A stretch of DNA of 64,000 nt from Anaspis maculata (GCA_949128115.1 OX421961.1:88581277-88645276), one strand, 5' to 3'. Positions 1 through 11,597 are shown, numbered from the stretch's first letter. Translations and numbers: made by a program. Notes: generated by a model not told the origin, from the letters alone.

Positions 1-835
1 GATATCGTAACCATGGTAATTACGATGTGACATGAAGTTACTGATGTTACGTCAAGATCCCCGAATTGGTAAACGCATCGTATCCGCCACAGCATGCTTC
101 ATTTCAACCCATTCCAAAAGCGAATGCTGGCGTCCACCGGGTGGCAGCCCCCTTGGGGGTCGTTGGGGTGAATTTTTTCGTGGGAAGGTGTATCAAAGTG
201 AGTTTATGCATATCTGCCAAATTTACGTCAATAATATGGCCAATAAGAGAATTGCAATAAAAAAATGTTAATTTTTGAAAAAATCACATAGCCTTTGAAA
301 AGAAAGAAATATTTGAAAATTAAAAAACCATTTCGGGATATTATTGCTACCTTTCAAAAAACGATATTATAAATAATCTACAATTTTTTTTAGAAAAGTG
401 ACACAACGTTGACAATTTACCCTTTTGACCCTCTTCCTTTTGGGGCACTGTATATCATGTACATTTTCAATTATGAAACTATCCTTTACATCATCACGTA
501 GCCGAAGTAGGCTTTATCTGGCGTTGTCTTCCTTTTTGAAATCGGAGAATTTTTGTTCGAGATATTCCCATTTTACAAAATGCGGAAATTTTCATTACCC
601 CTATTCACTTTTGAGCAGTTTATAAAGGTATGTATGTACCTACATGGAAGAAAGGGATAGTACAGAAACTTGAATTTGAGCCAAAGCAACAATACTTAAT
701 TATTACCATTTAAAACAAAAATAGAGTAATACTTATACACACTTCTTTCCATTCGATCTTCCGGAAATAATCGGAAGAGCCATCAACATTTGATTTTCAA
801 ATACGACACCATATTGTTTAATATTAGCATTAGGA
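1..835. other. Unannotated AT-rich stretch
   Basis: No gene, repeat end or RNA gene is recognisable here. Short open frames exist but lack homology I recognise and are at chance length for this composition. Confidence 0.5.
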
Positions 836-839
836 TAGA

Positions 840-1970
840 TATTATATCTCCGCGAGATTCCCTATCAAACATAAAAAGGCCTCTCTAAATCAAGGAGTTT
901 AAAAATTTGCCCCTCCCCTCTTCCCCGGTTTCAAGGATGTGAGGGATTAAGTGTCATGGAATTTTCTTGTCCCCGCGAATTCTCTTATCCAACCGAAAAA
1001 TGCCGGTTTAGATCGGAGCTACTTGGAAAAAGGGGGTGGTTTTTGGAAGAGTGGAGTGAGGTGGGGGTTGCTGGGGAATTTGTGCAAGGCATATACTTAG
1101 GAGATTTTCTCTCCGCAAGTTTCCCTATCAAACAAAAAAAGGCTGCTCTAAATCGAAGAGGTTAAAAAATTTGCTCCTTTTCCCTTCCCCTGTTCACGGA
1201 TGTAGGGGATGGAAAGTGTCATGGAATTTTCTTGTCCCCGCGAATTCTTCTATCCACCCGAAAAATGCCGGTTCAGATCGGAGATAGGTACTTAAGAAAA
1301 GAGGGTAGTTTGAAGGAGTGGGGTGATGCGGGAGTTGGTGGAATTTGTGAAAGGTTTATAGAAGATTTTATCTCCGTGAGTTTCCTCTTGAATTAATAAA
1401 GCACTAAAAGGCCAAAGGGGTAGTTTTGAAAGGGTAAGGTGGGGTGCGGGTTGGTTGAATTTGTGCAAGGTATTATGCGAGTTTTCTCCCCGCGCGTTCC
1501 TCTCTCAAACACAAAAAATCCGCTCAAAATCAGAGAAATAAAAATTTTTTGCCCCCCCCCCCCCCTCACTCGGTTTTGCGAGAGGGGAAAGGGACATTGA
1601 GTTTTCTTCTCTTCAAGAGTTCCTCTATCCTAACCGAGAAATTCCGGTTAAGATCGGAGATTCTTGGGAAAAGGGGGTAGTTTTGAAGGGGTGGGGCGGA
1701 GTGGGTGTTGGTTGAATTTGTATAAGGTACAAAAGAGGTTTTCCTCCCGCGAACTTCTCTATTTAACATAACAATTCTCTTGAAATCATAGAAATTAAAA
1801 CTGTTCACTCTCTCACCTGGTTTCGGGGGGGGGGGGGGATGTTGAGAAACATTGAGTTATCTTCTCTTCGCAAGTTCCTTCATCCAACCGAGAAATTCCG
1901 GTTCAGATCGGAGCAACTTGGAAAAGGCGGTAGTTTTGAAGGAGTAGGGGTTGGTTGAATTCGTGCAAGA
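840..1970. repeat. Direct tandem array, ~260-bp unit, about 4.5 copies
   Basis: The phrase around CTCCGCGAG followed by a CCTATCAAAC-like stretch recurs near 848, 1108, 1369, 1488 and 1743. Spacings are about 260, 261, 119 (a partial unit) and 255 bp. Each unit also carries a TTTTCTTGTCCCCGCGAATT-like block, a CCGGTTNAGATCGGAG block and a G-rich AAAGGGGGTAGTTTTGAAGG block in the same order. Later units diverge and contain C or G homopolymers near 1554 and 1827. It looks like a local satellite-type array; no coding function is visible. Confidence 0.75.
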
Positions 1971-1976
1971 TACATG

Positions 1977-4542
1977 TAGTGCAGTAAAGATAGGTTTTGG
2001 AGTTGAAAAAATTAATTCATGAAATTTTGAAGCTGTTATCGATTCAAAATTTCATCCTCTACCATGTACTTAAAATCCCCGAAAATCCCATCGGAGCATT
2101 TTTCTTGCGGCGCTGTCAAAGTATATCATGTTTGCTGCAACAAGTCCGAAAATTGTATCCTCGCTTTTGTCACATTAGAGCTATATTGTTAGTTCAGAGC
2201 TGTTGGTATATACTTCAAGGCATGACCAGAACGTCATCTAAACCGCTGAAATTCTATCTCCCGCAAAAGAAAACATGTAACTCGCTTTAATCTGCAATTA
2301 CCAGTGGTAATCAAGTGTAGTTCGGGGATTAGTGACCAAATTTGATAAAATCTGTTCTTTTTGTGATAAAGGCATGAAATTAGGTATGAGTGGTCTTCAT
2401 GGTCCCCTTTTCAAATGTAGACATGGCGTCTCGCCATATTTTGATTAGGGGGGCTTAGGGACCCCCTTGAAAATTGAAGTTGCAGAAACTCATGCAAACC
2501 ACCATTGAAATAATTGTCACGCATCTCAAAAAGTGATCATTCGACTCTACGTTAAATCTCAACAAGAGACACACCAGTTATCACCATGTACGCAATGTTC
2601 TTCATAATGAAAAAAAAATCTTTGGAATGTAACAAAAAATTGTGTCTTTATAATTTTTTCATGCAATAGAGGAATAAAGTCATCTTCCGCATATCATTAT
2701 CCACCAATCGTATTCGCCAAAGCCATTAATGAAGTCCATTTCTTCATATTGACATCTAGAAGCAACAATCCCAGATGAAACCAGCCAATTCAAGTGCTTA
2801 GTTCAGCAGCGTTTTTTTCAATGTTACCAATTGATATGAATGACAATTTATTATTGGGTGGATAGCTTCAACTGTTTTATAATTTTATTGAGTATAACTA
2901 GTTGAGGAGTGATGCGCGAAAGCCCCGAAATTTTTTTCTTTAACCGCCACCTATCACTGTTAGAATGGGGTACTTGCCAATGAAACAGATTTGACTGGAA
3001 ACACTTTCAATCATCAACAAGAGTAATAAATAATATTTCCTGAAAATTTCCGGAAAATATATCCATTGATTAAAAAGATTCTTTTTTCGATTTTTTTTTT
3101 CAAAAGGTTGGTAAAAGTCGGGAATCTTCAGTGAAATTTTTCTGTCAGTATTTTTCAAATATTGTTAAGCCACTCTAACTGTTTTTTGAGTTTTCAACCC
3201 AACAGTGCTGTTTGTTTAGTTTTTAGTATATTTGTGACGTCACAAATATATTTTTAAAACAGACACTACGGCCGCAATTTTGGGAATTTAGGAAAAAGAA
3301 AAAATACGGGTACAATATTTTTGCCCATACTTTCGATTAAGCCAATAAAAAAAAAATGGGCAAGTAGCCCATTGCACCAAATTTCATACTACTTTGGCGA
3401 AACAACAGCAAATACAGACTAAAGAGTATAGACAAACGTCAATACGATCTGCAGTTGTCAAGTAGAAGGCACAAAGAATAAGGATTGAGGCGTGGAATAC
3501 TTCAAAGCACTCAGTTCGAGTGAATACACGGTATAGAAATATTTTCAACACACCCTAGGAGCACAAATTTCATGATGGTGAGCGACGCGAAAAAAAATTT
3601 TTCTATGCTTTTGCGCTTGGTTCCGCGTGTAGTCATATAAAATTAGGTTACAGAACAGCTCCAGCTATCTATCCAAAATATAAATTGTCGATCATATTGA
3701 TTGGGAACAATTGAAAAACGCTGTTGAACTTCACACTTGAACTGGCTCATTTCTTAGAGAGCTGTCATCCTTAGAATGACAGTATCAAAAAACAAACTTC
3801 ATGAATAGCTTCGGCAAATACAAATTAGTGAATGATGATACACAGCACATCAACTCACCGTTTCTTAGATTAAAAAATTATGAAAAACTGTGTTTTTTTC
3901 TGACACTCCAAAGAATTTTTTTTTTAACACGAAGAACAATGCGTACATGGCGACAACTGTTGTGTCTCTTGTCAACGTTTGGTGTAGAGTCAAATGATTA
4001 CTTTTTGAAATGTGTGACGATATTTACCGGTGGTTTGTGAGAGTTCTTGAGACTTCAAATTTTCAAGGGGGTCCTTAGGCCCCCCTAACCAAAATATGGC
4101 GAGGCGTCATGCTTACATTTGGAAAGAAGACCATGAAGACCACCCATACCAAATTTCATGCCTCTGTCGCAAATCAAACAGATTTTAATAAGCTTGGTTA
4201 CTAACCCTCGGATTATCTTCAATCAACACTGTTAATTGGGAATTGAAGCGACTTTCGTGTTAGAGGTTCAAACGAAGGTCTGGTCATGCCCTGCAGTATA
4301 TACCAACAGTCCTAAGCCAACAATGTAGTTCTAGTGTGACAAAAACAAGAATACCATTTTCGGACTAGTTGCAGCAAACATGATATACTTTGACAGCGCC
4401 GCAAGAAGAATGCTCAACTGGGATTTTCAGAGATTTTGAGTATGTGGTAGAGAATGAAATTCTGAATCGATATCTGCTATAAAATTTCATGAATTAATTT
4501 TTTCAAGGTTTGGGGTCTTTTTTGGCTATCTTTACTGCACTA
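1977..4542. mobile_element. Long fold-back element A1 with 3-bp target duplication
   Basis: The left end TAGTGCAGTAAAGATAG and the right end CTATCTTTACTGCACTA are inverted repeats, and inverted homology continues inward for roughly 0.9 kb per arm. The 3 bases on each side are ATG (1974-1976 and 4543-4545), a perfect duplication. A second copy, A2 at 18202-20389, lies in the opposite orientation. There is no transposase-like ORF, so it appears non-autonomous. It is 378 bp longer than A2, mostly because of a nested insertion at 2967-3370. Superfamily is unassigned. Confidence 0.85.
2967..3370. mobile_element. Element N1 nested in the spacer of A1, AT duplication
   Basis: Compared with A2, A1 has about 400 extra bases between ...AGAAT and ATTGCACC.... 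The insert begins GGGGTACTTGCC and ends GGCAAGTAGCCC, short inverted ends, and is flanked by AT on both sides where A2 has a single AT. It carries a perfect 24-bp palindrome around a TGACGTCA octamer (3227-3250). A similar GGGGWACT-ended insertion with AT flanks is at 36467-36923. Confidence 0.65.
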
Positions 4543-4698
4543 ATGGGAATGTGTACAAGGGAGTGTGTATAAATGGGGCTATCAGCCAGTCTAAACAGAT
4601 TCAAAATCTTCCAAAGCAATCCAAAACTGTCGCGCTTTGAGAATTGTTAAAAATATCGACATAATCACTTAGACACTATAGACAAGACACCTTTGATA

Positions 4699-4860
4699 CA
4701 CAAACTATACACCGAATTTTGACGTCTTCGATACACAAACCATACACCGAATTTTGGCGTCTTCGATGCACAAACTATACACCGAATTTTGGCGTCTTCG
4801 ATGCACAAACTATACACCGAATTCTGGCGTCTTGGATGCACAAAAACTTGACACCTAATT
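4699..4860. repeat. Minisatellite, 35-bp unit, about 4.5 copies
   Basis: CACAAAC starts at 4699, 4734, 4769, 4804 and 4839, an exact 35-bp period, with the core ACACCGAATTTTGGCGTCTT in each unit. The last unit decays. An open frame through the array gives a repetitive peptide; I read that as a by-product of a period not divisible by three plus few stops, not a gene. Confidence 0.9.
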
Positions 4861-4862
4861 GT

Positions 4863-6460
4863 GGCAGCGACGCCACTAGTTTGTTATATGCACGAATATT
4901 CGGGGACATGCTGCGCCGCCCCCATGGAGTGTATAACCAAATGGGTCAGTTTTACGGGTTGCTAACGCAAAGGGGTACCCAACCTACATGGTTTCATCAA
5001 AGCTGCCACAATTTGGTTTGATGCACGGTTGCCACAAACCTACACCGGCGGGTATGTGTGTGTGTGTGTGTGCACGCGTGTATGCTTTTGTCGCAAATTG
5101 TTGGTAGATACATTGTTTTGTGCCTACCATTCATTCCCCATTTCGCAGCCTACTTATACAAATGAATTTAAACATGTTCGAGGAATACTCGACGAGTTTG
5201 CTTTCAGAATCCTTTGCATGCGGTGTGCGTAAATATGTACGGTAAATTTTAACTTTAATTATGCTTTGCGTACACACCGCCGGCCAGTCGTTTCAAAAGT
5301 CGGCTCTTTAATTTTTTATTGCACATGAAATGTTTGTTTTGCCCAGAGGATTATCACAACGAACTGTGCGAAACGGGCTCTCTTGTATTATAAAACAATA
5401 AAAAATAAAATAGAACAACATCGTCGCATCGGCCCAAGCGCCTCTTTCTCTTTCGCTCCGATCAAAAGCGACGCCCAGTATGAACAATCGGAAAATTAGC
5501 TTCATCACTCAAGACGTCAGATGCTAGCGTTATTTTTAGGGAAGATTAATTGTACGGGAATAAATGCGCTCGTTTATTCGTAATCTCCACAGGCTATCCC
5601 AGTGGCGTACGCCTCGCGGCACGAATATTCAGGTTGCTTGTCAAATCGATGTTGGCAACGTGTGATGTTGTAGGGGAAACCCGCCGATTACGGCATTGTG
5701 CGGATGATGGCATACTGTCAAGATTTTTTGTGCATTTGAATTCATCGGCCAAAAATGACCTGTTTGGTAGGCACCCATTATCACCAAGTGTTGACAAACA
5801 GACTTGTATGATAGGCAGACCTATTGAACGATCCACGTAAAAATATATATAGATTTTGGTAAACCTTATTGATGTAATTTTCAGAGAAAATAAACGTTCA
5901 ATTACATTCTTGATAAGCTGAATTTAAGTGTCTCCTTTGGCATAAACAATCGATATACTATAGTGTAATTCAATTTTAGTTCCATTTTAGTCTCCATTCT
6001 CACTCAAAAATTAAGGTGATTTTGTGACAATGTCAAAATGTCATATGATGGCATACCTCAGCCGTTCCTTTGATGGCATAGGTGTTATGTCATCAGACAT
6101 GAGTCCTTGACCACTTGAAAAATTGGAACAGTTTGTCCTTGACTTTTAAAATGTCCATTTGCGGTATTATGTCAAAAAATTCCATTTGCAAACTTTCTGG
6201 GTGAAGTTATTCAAAATTACTTGTTTTCAAAACAAAATTCCAGGTGTTTTTCTTCTGAACTCCTTTTTTGCTTCTACCCTCGATTTCCATTTTTTTATTA
6301 TAAAATTGTGAATTTAACCCGTTTATACTATAATTCAAAAGTAGAAAAACCTCAAAATGGCTTAATTTTTTACGATATGGCATCATAGGAAGGATAGTGC
6401 CTATGATGGAATATTTTCAATTTTTTTTTATATCAATTTTTGTTGACGAAAAAGTGCAAA
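4863..6460. other. Unannotated stretch with a (GT)n run
   Basis: Contains a (TG)n microsatellite at about 5054-5072. Short frames on both strands around 5550-5840 overlap each other and show no known motif. No gene can be supported. Confidence 0.45.
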
Positions 6461-6464
6461 ATTA

Positions 6465-6781
6465 AGTACTTTTTATTTTGCTTTTAGTTACACCATAAAT
6501 AATTATTAAGACTTCTTTGGCCAACCGGTTTCGCTGTTGAGCATCGTCAGGGCTGTAATAAGTTTTATGAAGCTGTTGTAGGTATATTAAAATGAGTAAA
6601 GGATCTTACTTGAGAAGTGACATTTTGTTATTTATAATTATGTATAAAATTCAAATTTTTTTTGGGTGTTATGATCAGAAACTAGTTGGTCCAAGATTAC
6701 AATGTATATAAGCATAAAAATATAACGATAGTGGACTTGTAACTATGTAAATATGTAACTAAAAGCAAACTAAAAAGTACC
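6465..6781. mobile_element. Probable Penelope-like LTR remnant, palindromic ends
   Basis: TACTTTTTATTTTGCTTTTA at 6469 is mirrored by TAAAAGCAAACTAAAAAGTA near 6761, so the piece is bounded by an inverted repeat. Its left part holds a hammerhead-like core on the minus strand (6523-6550), a hallmark of Penelope-like element LTRs. No ORF remains. Confidence 0.5.
6523..6550 (-). ncRNA. Hammerhead ribozyme core, Penelope-like type
   Basis: Minus strand reads CTGACGA, one extra base, GCT-CAAC-AGC (stem II), GAA, then the self-complementary ACCGGT and a final T. This is the CUGANGA...GAA core plus a minimal palindromic stem III. Flanking AGCC and GGCC can give a short stem I. In the family, cleavage follows the base after the palindrome (here U). 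Stem II is only 3 bp, so activity is uncertain. Confidence 0.6.
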
Positions 6782-7414
6782 TATAACGTCAACACCATTG
6801 AAAGAAGGATGGAAGAGATTTTTCAATTTATACAAAATTAAATCAAATTCCTAATTCACTTTCAAAATAAATATATCTATAATTGTTCATTGAAATTGCT
6901 TATCCAATTAGTAATGAAGCTAAGGATAAAGTGATGAGCAAGCTTGATAATTAAGTATGCGGGTTTCCCCTGCATGCCCATGACTTCCCTCCAAAATTGC
7001 TTATTTCCGCCGCTAGGAGAACGAAAACAGGCGCGGAATTTAAAAATCAGCAAAACGCCTATCGGGAATATGTGAAAACTATGCTCGGTCGACTCTAAAG
7101 ACCTGAATTGAAACGCGATGAATACAGTAATAAATGCAAGCTGGATCAAAACTTACAACGAAAATAATGCGATACGCCCCTGACTTTCTTTGTCTGAATA
7201 CAAATCGCGACACAATAATTCATTGTCTCATTGCACCATAATAATCTTCGGTCGTTTTTGATACCAAACTACCGGTGAAAACACAAACAGCACACAGGCA
7301 CTGTGCAGAACCAATGAGCGATGTATTATTTGATAACAGCCATTGACCGTTTCGGTAGACATTGAGTTGAAGCTTGGCATTATGAAACGCTAAGCTAAAA
7401 TGGCTCATAAGTCA
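6782..7414. other. Unannotated stretch
   Basis: Minus-strand open frames at 6877-7149 and 7220-7408 have no recognisable domain and no supporting splice or codon signal. Nothing else seen. Confidence 0.4.
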
Positions 7415-7417
7415 TAA

Positions 7418-8981
7418 TAGCCCAGGAATTTTAGCTCAAAACAGGCCATTACCTCAAAAAAATTAAATCCCAACTTCTTACGATTGATTTCGGTTCCTCA
7501 CATAGCACTCTACCACCAGAAAGAAAGTCCCCAAAAATCCGGGCTTTGGAAAATTTACAGGAGCCAATCGAAAAATTGCAATTTTAAGTGAACTACCAAA
7601 AAGTTATACTAACGTTTGCAACTCCCTAGTATGGTTTATTATGGTTTCGACATAAATTTTTGATCGAAATAAGTACTCATGAATCCAGCATGCCAATTTT
7701 TGGGAAAAAACAGAAAAAATCGGATTTTAATGATATCATATCAATGAACCCTGCAATTAGTACCAATTAGTATCTACACAAGATAGAGAGATTTCAACCT
7801 CGGAAAAAATATGGACGTCCTGAAAATTTGATATTCTGTTTAGAATTGAATGCTCTACTGCATATCTAAAATCGTCAACAATCGCACTCGGGGGTTTTGA
7901 GTTATTGGAGGGGGGGGGGGATAAAAAATTGGAACTCAAAATGGAGGAGATGAAATCCGTTCATCCATTCATGCAAATACATCGTAATTCGACGCATTAT
8001 GTCCTGTTGATATCATTTTGGTACAAAAAGTGACGACCATTGTTGAAGGGGGCTCGTGGGGGACGAAGCTCGGCTAGGTGTTTTTTTTTCTGGGCTATAT
8101 ACTCGTAGAACCGATCACAACGAGTTGGGTATCTTCTCGGACTAAATTCAATCTCCTGAACTCGAATCCGATGTGTAAATTTGGATGTAAACAATTTCGA
8201 ACAAGTTAACTTGGAAAAACTTGTTTTTTCTTTGACAATTTTCCCAGAATTTTTTTCCACTGTTGAAAGTATTTATTTTCTGGAAATATTTCAAATGCCA
8301 TCAGATTGGTGTTCTTCACGAAAATCATGAACTCGATGTATAAATTTGTTTCTCGAGATCAAAAAATTGATTTGAACCTGAGCCAGCCCAACAAGCGGCG
8401 TCTACTTATGACCAGATTACTACAGAATGCACCTCCAAGTCAAAATAGCTCAAGCTACTGAAAAAATAATGACTCATCTTTGGAAATTGAAGGATCTGTG
8501 CAGAACTGAATTCCATAAATCGCACAGCAGGGTTTTGAGTTATTTGGCGAGGGAGATAACATTTTGTAGCAAAATGATATAAACGGGATACAATGCGTCA
8601 AATTAAAATGTATTCGCATCCAATGGATTGACGAGTTTCATCCCCTCCATTTCAAGTTGCAGTTCTTTCACTCTCCTCCAATAACTCAAAACCCCCTCCA
8701 AACACTTGAAATTGGCACGCTGGATTTATAAATACTTATTTTCTTCAAAAATATATGTCGAAACCATAATAAGACTATACCAGGGGGTTGGAAACGTTAG
8801 CATAACTTTTTAGTAGTTCTCTTAAATTTGCCATCTTTCGATTGGCTCCTGTAAATTTTCCAATGTCCGAATTTTTGGAGACTTTTTCCTTGGTGGTAGA
8901 GCACTATGTAAAGAACCAGAATCAATCATCAGATAGTCGGATTTAATTTGTTTGACCCCAGCAGCTAAAATTCCTGGACTA
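7418..8981. mobile_element. Long fold-back element H (TAGYCCAGG ends)
   Basis: Left end TAGCCCAGGAATTTTAGC and right end GCTAAAATTCCTGGACTA are inverted repeats. Homology resumes inside: CACTCTACCACCAGAAAGAA (7506) against the GGTGGTAGAGCACTATGTAA block (8893), and TGGTTTCGACATAAATTTTT (7642) against 8750-8770. Ends resemble those of elements B and C (TAGTCC). With ends at TAG...CTA the 3-base flanks are TAA and ATA; moving one base inward gives AAT on both sides, so the boundary is ambiguous. A single H-like end also occurs at 39949. Confidence 0.7.
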
Positions 8982-10363
8982 ATAACTCGTCAAAGAACAA
9001 TAAGTAGATACAATAGCAGCATTAGCGGTAACATTATGAATTTGGATTGTTCAGAAATGAAGAAAGATCTGCTTTTATCAGTCTCACGCACTATTTCGTG
9101 CAATTGGCACGCGTTCCTGTCCAAAAAATGTGATGCGAGCCAACTGACATGTAGGTACCTACTATAGACTGGTGGACTGAAGTCTCTTCTGATGACCAAG
9201 AACGCATTCCAATCGCGCACGAAAGCATATACGCCTATCTTTTGGGCTATTTTGATAGCCCGATAGCCAGAAAAGGAGAAGAGCATTAATTATGATAATA
9301 AACTGCGCAACAAATATGTTGTCGCAAGGGAAAAATTGGTTTTGACCAGAACGACTCGCTTTTGATGCAGGACCCCCTCAAAAATTCATTCCTGCTCGGG
9401 GATCGACTTTTTTCAAGAAATTTCAACTGGTATCGAAAGTAGATTAGATTGGGCGTAATGTAGGTCCATTTTCAAAATCGACAAGGTTCCGGTTTTTCGA
9501 CGGTAATTTTTTCAAAATCAAATTTGCACATTCCGTGAATTTGGAAAAACTGCAGTGCAAACCTCAACATGCGGTGAGCCCCAAGAAATATTCATTTGAG
9601 GTGCAGACACGCTGGGAATGGAAGTTGGAAAAAAAATTGAATTAATTTTTGGAGGAAAAACTTTTTAAATCGGACATACGGTTTTCAAGTTTTCCTCTTT
9701 GGGAAAACTGTAAATTTTACAACTTTCTATCCTGTGAATAGATTTTTACATTTTTTTTTACAAGTGGTAACTGATTCATGAACATTTTCCAACAATTTTG
9801 TTTCCAATTTCCCAAAAATTTTCCTGTTGAAAATGTAAAACCGGCTTGGGTTTTCAAGAGCGGACTTGAATGACGGAGCTCAAAGTAAAGCCTTAATTGA
9901 CGATTTTTACAATAAGATGATTTGGGATAAGATTTGAGGTTTTCCCGGAAAATTCAAATTTTCCTGACAAAATTTTCAATTCACTGCAAATTATTTTTAA
10001 TCTTTCTAATTCCAACTTCTCACTCGAAAGGACGTTTCGGAAAAGAAAATCCATATGTTCCTGGATACTAGTCGGGAAAGTTCTGGGGTGACTAAACCGA
10101 TTTTTTTTTAATGTAGCAGAGCAATATTCTCATTTCACATCCCATGGGTCAGCGCCGCAACTGAATTATAATGAATGCCGCAAACCCTGTTATTATCTTT
10201 TTAATTTCTACCTTTAGTTGAATTATTAACCTAATCACATATCAAAGGTAATAATTATCACGTAATAAACCAAACTACATATTTATTCACAGCCTGTATC
10301 TATATGAAACTGCTTCAAATGAGTTAACTACGGTTATTTAATATTTAGGTATCATGCATCAAC
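8982..10363. other. Unannotated AT-rich stretch
   Basis: Overlapping short frames near 8952-9286 on both strands and long AT-rich text with GAAAAATTTTC-like words. No gene, terminal repeat or RNA gene could be supported. Confidence 0.4.
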
Positions 10364-10422
10364 AGAGAAACCACATTTCAGGAAAGGATCCGCCATCTCA
10401 CAGAAGGATATATGGATTAAAA

Positions 10423-10723
10423 ATGATTGAACTGCACGCAGTCTTCCTTCAAAATGTTTATTTTATTCTGACCGGTTTCGAAGGTCTCTGGCCCTTCTTC
10501 GTCAGAGTGTTAAGCTATAAGATAAAATACATAAAGCAAGTACATAAAAGGAGAACGATAACATACCAAAAATGTATAAAAGGATGGTATAAATAAAGTT
10601 TGTGTAAAAGGTTTCAAATTCTTGAGATGTCAATAAAACAGTTATGATGTTGTCATGGAAGGAAGGACAAAAGAACTTGATGGAAATGTATGAAATAATA
10701 GAGTTAATAATAATGGTACAAGG
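10423..10723 (-). repeat. Inverted LTR-like block (pLTR) of the Penelope-like element
   Basis: Reverse complement of 11283-11583 with near identity over about 300 bp, including the GACCGGTTTCGAAGG hammerhead region. High similarity between the two blocks suggests recent insertion. Confidence 0.9.
10470..10505 (-). ncRNA. Hammerhead ribozyme in inverted pLTR
   Basis: Minus strand carries CTGACGA, a 5-bp stem II (GAAGG/CCTTC), GAA, ACCGGT and C, identical to the core in the right pLTR. See 11498-11533. Confidence 0.75.
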
Positions 10724-10736
10724 CCAATGGTAATAT

Positions 10737-11252
10737 ATGGCAAGCATATCTTATTTTGGCATCCCTTCTAAAATCGTTGGAAATATTTTTAAAACTTTTG
10801 GAATCAATATTTCTTTCAGAACAAATTCAAATTTAAACTCCTATCTAGTCAATACAAAAGACATTCTCTCTCCTCAAGACAAATCCGGTGTTTACAAACT
10901 TAACTGTAACAATTGTAACTCTTTCTATATCGGACAATCAGGCAGAAAATTTATTGAGCGTCTTAAAGAACACATGAGATATATCAGGCAAGGTCGAGTT
11001 ACCCTTTCAATTGACACACCTTCATCTTTCGCCAATCATATCATCTCAGAGAATCATGACTTCATTTTAGAAACTAATTTTGAAATTTTACATGTTTGTA
11101 AGAAAGGAAGGCTTTTAGATAGTTTAGAGGTTCTTGAAATTTGTAAAGCAACTAGTAATTCTGCTCAAAATTGCCTAAATGATTGTATAGATTTCCCTTT
11201 TAAACACTTTTACAACGCCTTTGATTTGAATAACCTTTTTCCTCTCTAATCA
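10737..11252 (+). CDS. GIY-YIG endonuclease domain of a Penelope-like element (C-terminal fragment)
   Basis: The 170-residue frame is the C-terminal endonuclease part of a Penelope-like polyprotein. This domain nicks the target DNA that primes reverse transcription. Visible features are GVY (51-53) and YIG (64-66), the two halves of the GIY-YIG signature; the helix GRKFIERLKEHM (69-80) with the catalytic-type Arg; and Cys57, Cys60, His101, His107, matching the CCHH zinc-binding set known for Penelope-like nucleases. Residues 30-50 fit the linker that precedes this domain in the family. The ATG lies just inside the junction with the inverted LTR, so the frame is a 5' truncation product and not a natural start; the reverse transcriptase is absent. 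The frame itself is uninterrupted to its stop. Whether it is expressed is unknown. Confidence 0.88.
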
Positions 11253-11282
11253 ACCATCCTTTCATTAATTTTTCACCCACCT

Positions 11283-11584
11283 TGTACCATTATTATTAAC
11301 TCTATTATTTCATACATTTCCATCAAGTTCTTTTGTCCTTCCTTCCATGACAACATCATAACTGTTTTATTGACATCTCAAGAATTTGAAACCTTTTACA
11401 CAAACTTTATTTATACCATCCTTTTATACATTTTTGGTATGTTATCGTTCTCCTTTTATGTACTTGCTTTATGTATTTTATCTTATAGCTTAACACTCTG
11501 ACGAAGAAGGGCCAGAGACCTTCGAAACCGGTCAGAATAAAATAAACATTTTGAAGGAAGACTGCGTGCAGTTCAATCATTTTT
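11283..11584 (+). repeat. Direct pLTR of the Penelope-like element
   Basis: Begins about 30 bp after the endonuclease stop codon and runs to the 13-bp target duplication. It contains a hammerhead core and an AATAAA-like AAAATAAAC stretch right after it. Confidence 0.88.
11498..11533 (+). ncRNA. Hammerhead ribozyme in direct pLTR
   Basis: Sequence shows CTGACGA (11498-11504), one extra A, stem II GAAGG/CCTTC with an 8-base loop, GAA, then ACCGGT and C17 at 11533. Penelope-like LTRs are known to carry such minimal hammerheads with a very short, palindromic stem III that is thought to work as a dimer. Predicted self-cleavage follows the C at 11533. Stem I beyond two base pairs is not obvious to me. 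Confidence 0.8.
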
Positions 11585-11597
11585 AGAGAAACCACAT

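Larger units (their letters stand above)
10377..11584 (+). mobile_element. 5'-truncated Penelope-like retroelement, 13-bp target duplication
   Basis: The insert is flanked by AGAGAAACCACAT at 10364-10376 and 11585-11597, a perfect 13-bp duplication. Order inside: about 40 bp of extension, an inverted LTR-like block (10423-10723), an ORF with a GIY-YIG endonuclease domain, and the same block in direct orientation (11283-11584). An inverted LTR fragment, a short extension and a C-terminal GIY-YIG nuclease are the textbook layout of Penelope-like elements. The reverse transcriptase is entirely missing, so this copy is dead for autonomous movement. Confidence 0.9.

Noticed and set aside
4719..5021. 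100-codon plus-strand frame
   Set aside because: It is mostly translation of the 35-bp minisatellite and shows no domain.
5595..7180. Possible hAT pair CAGTGGCGTACGCC ... GATACGCCCCTG
   Set aside because: Ends match only partly and the 8-bp flanks (GGCTATCC, ACTTTCTT) do not agree.
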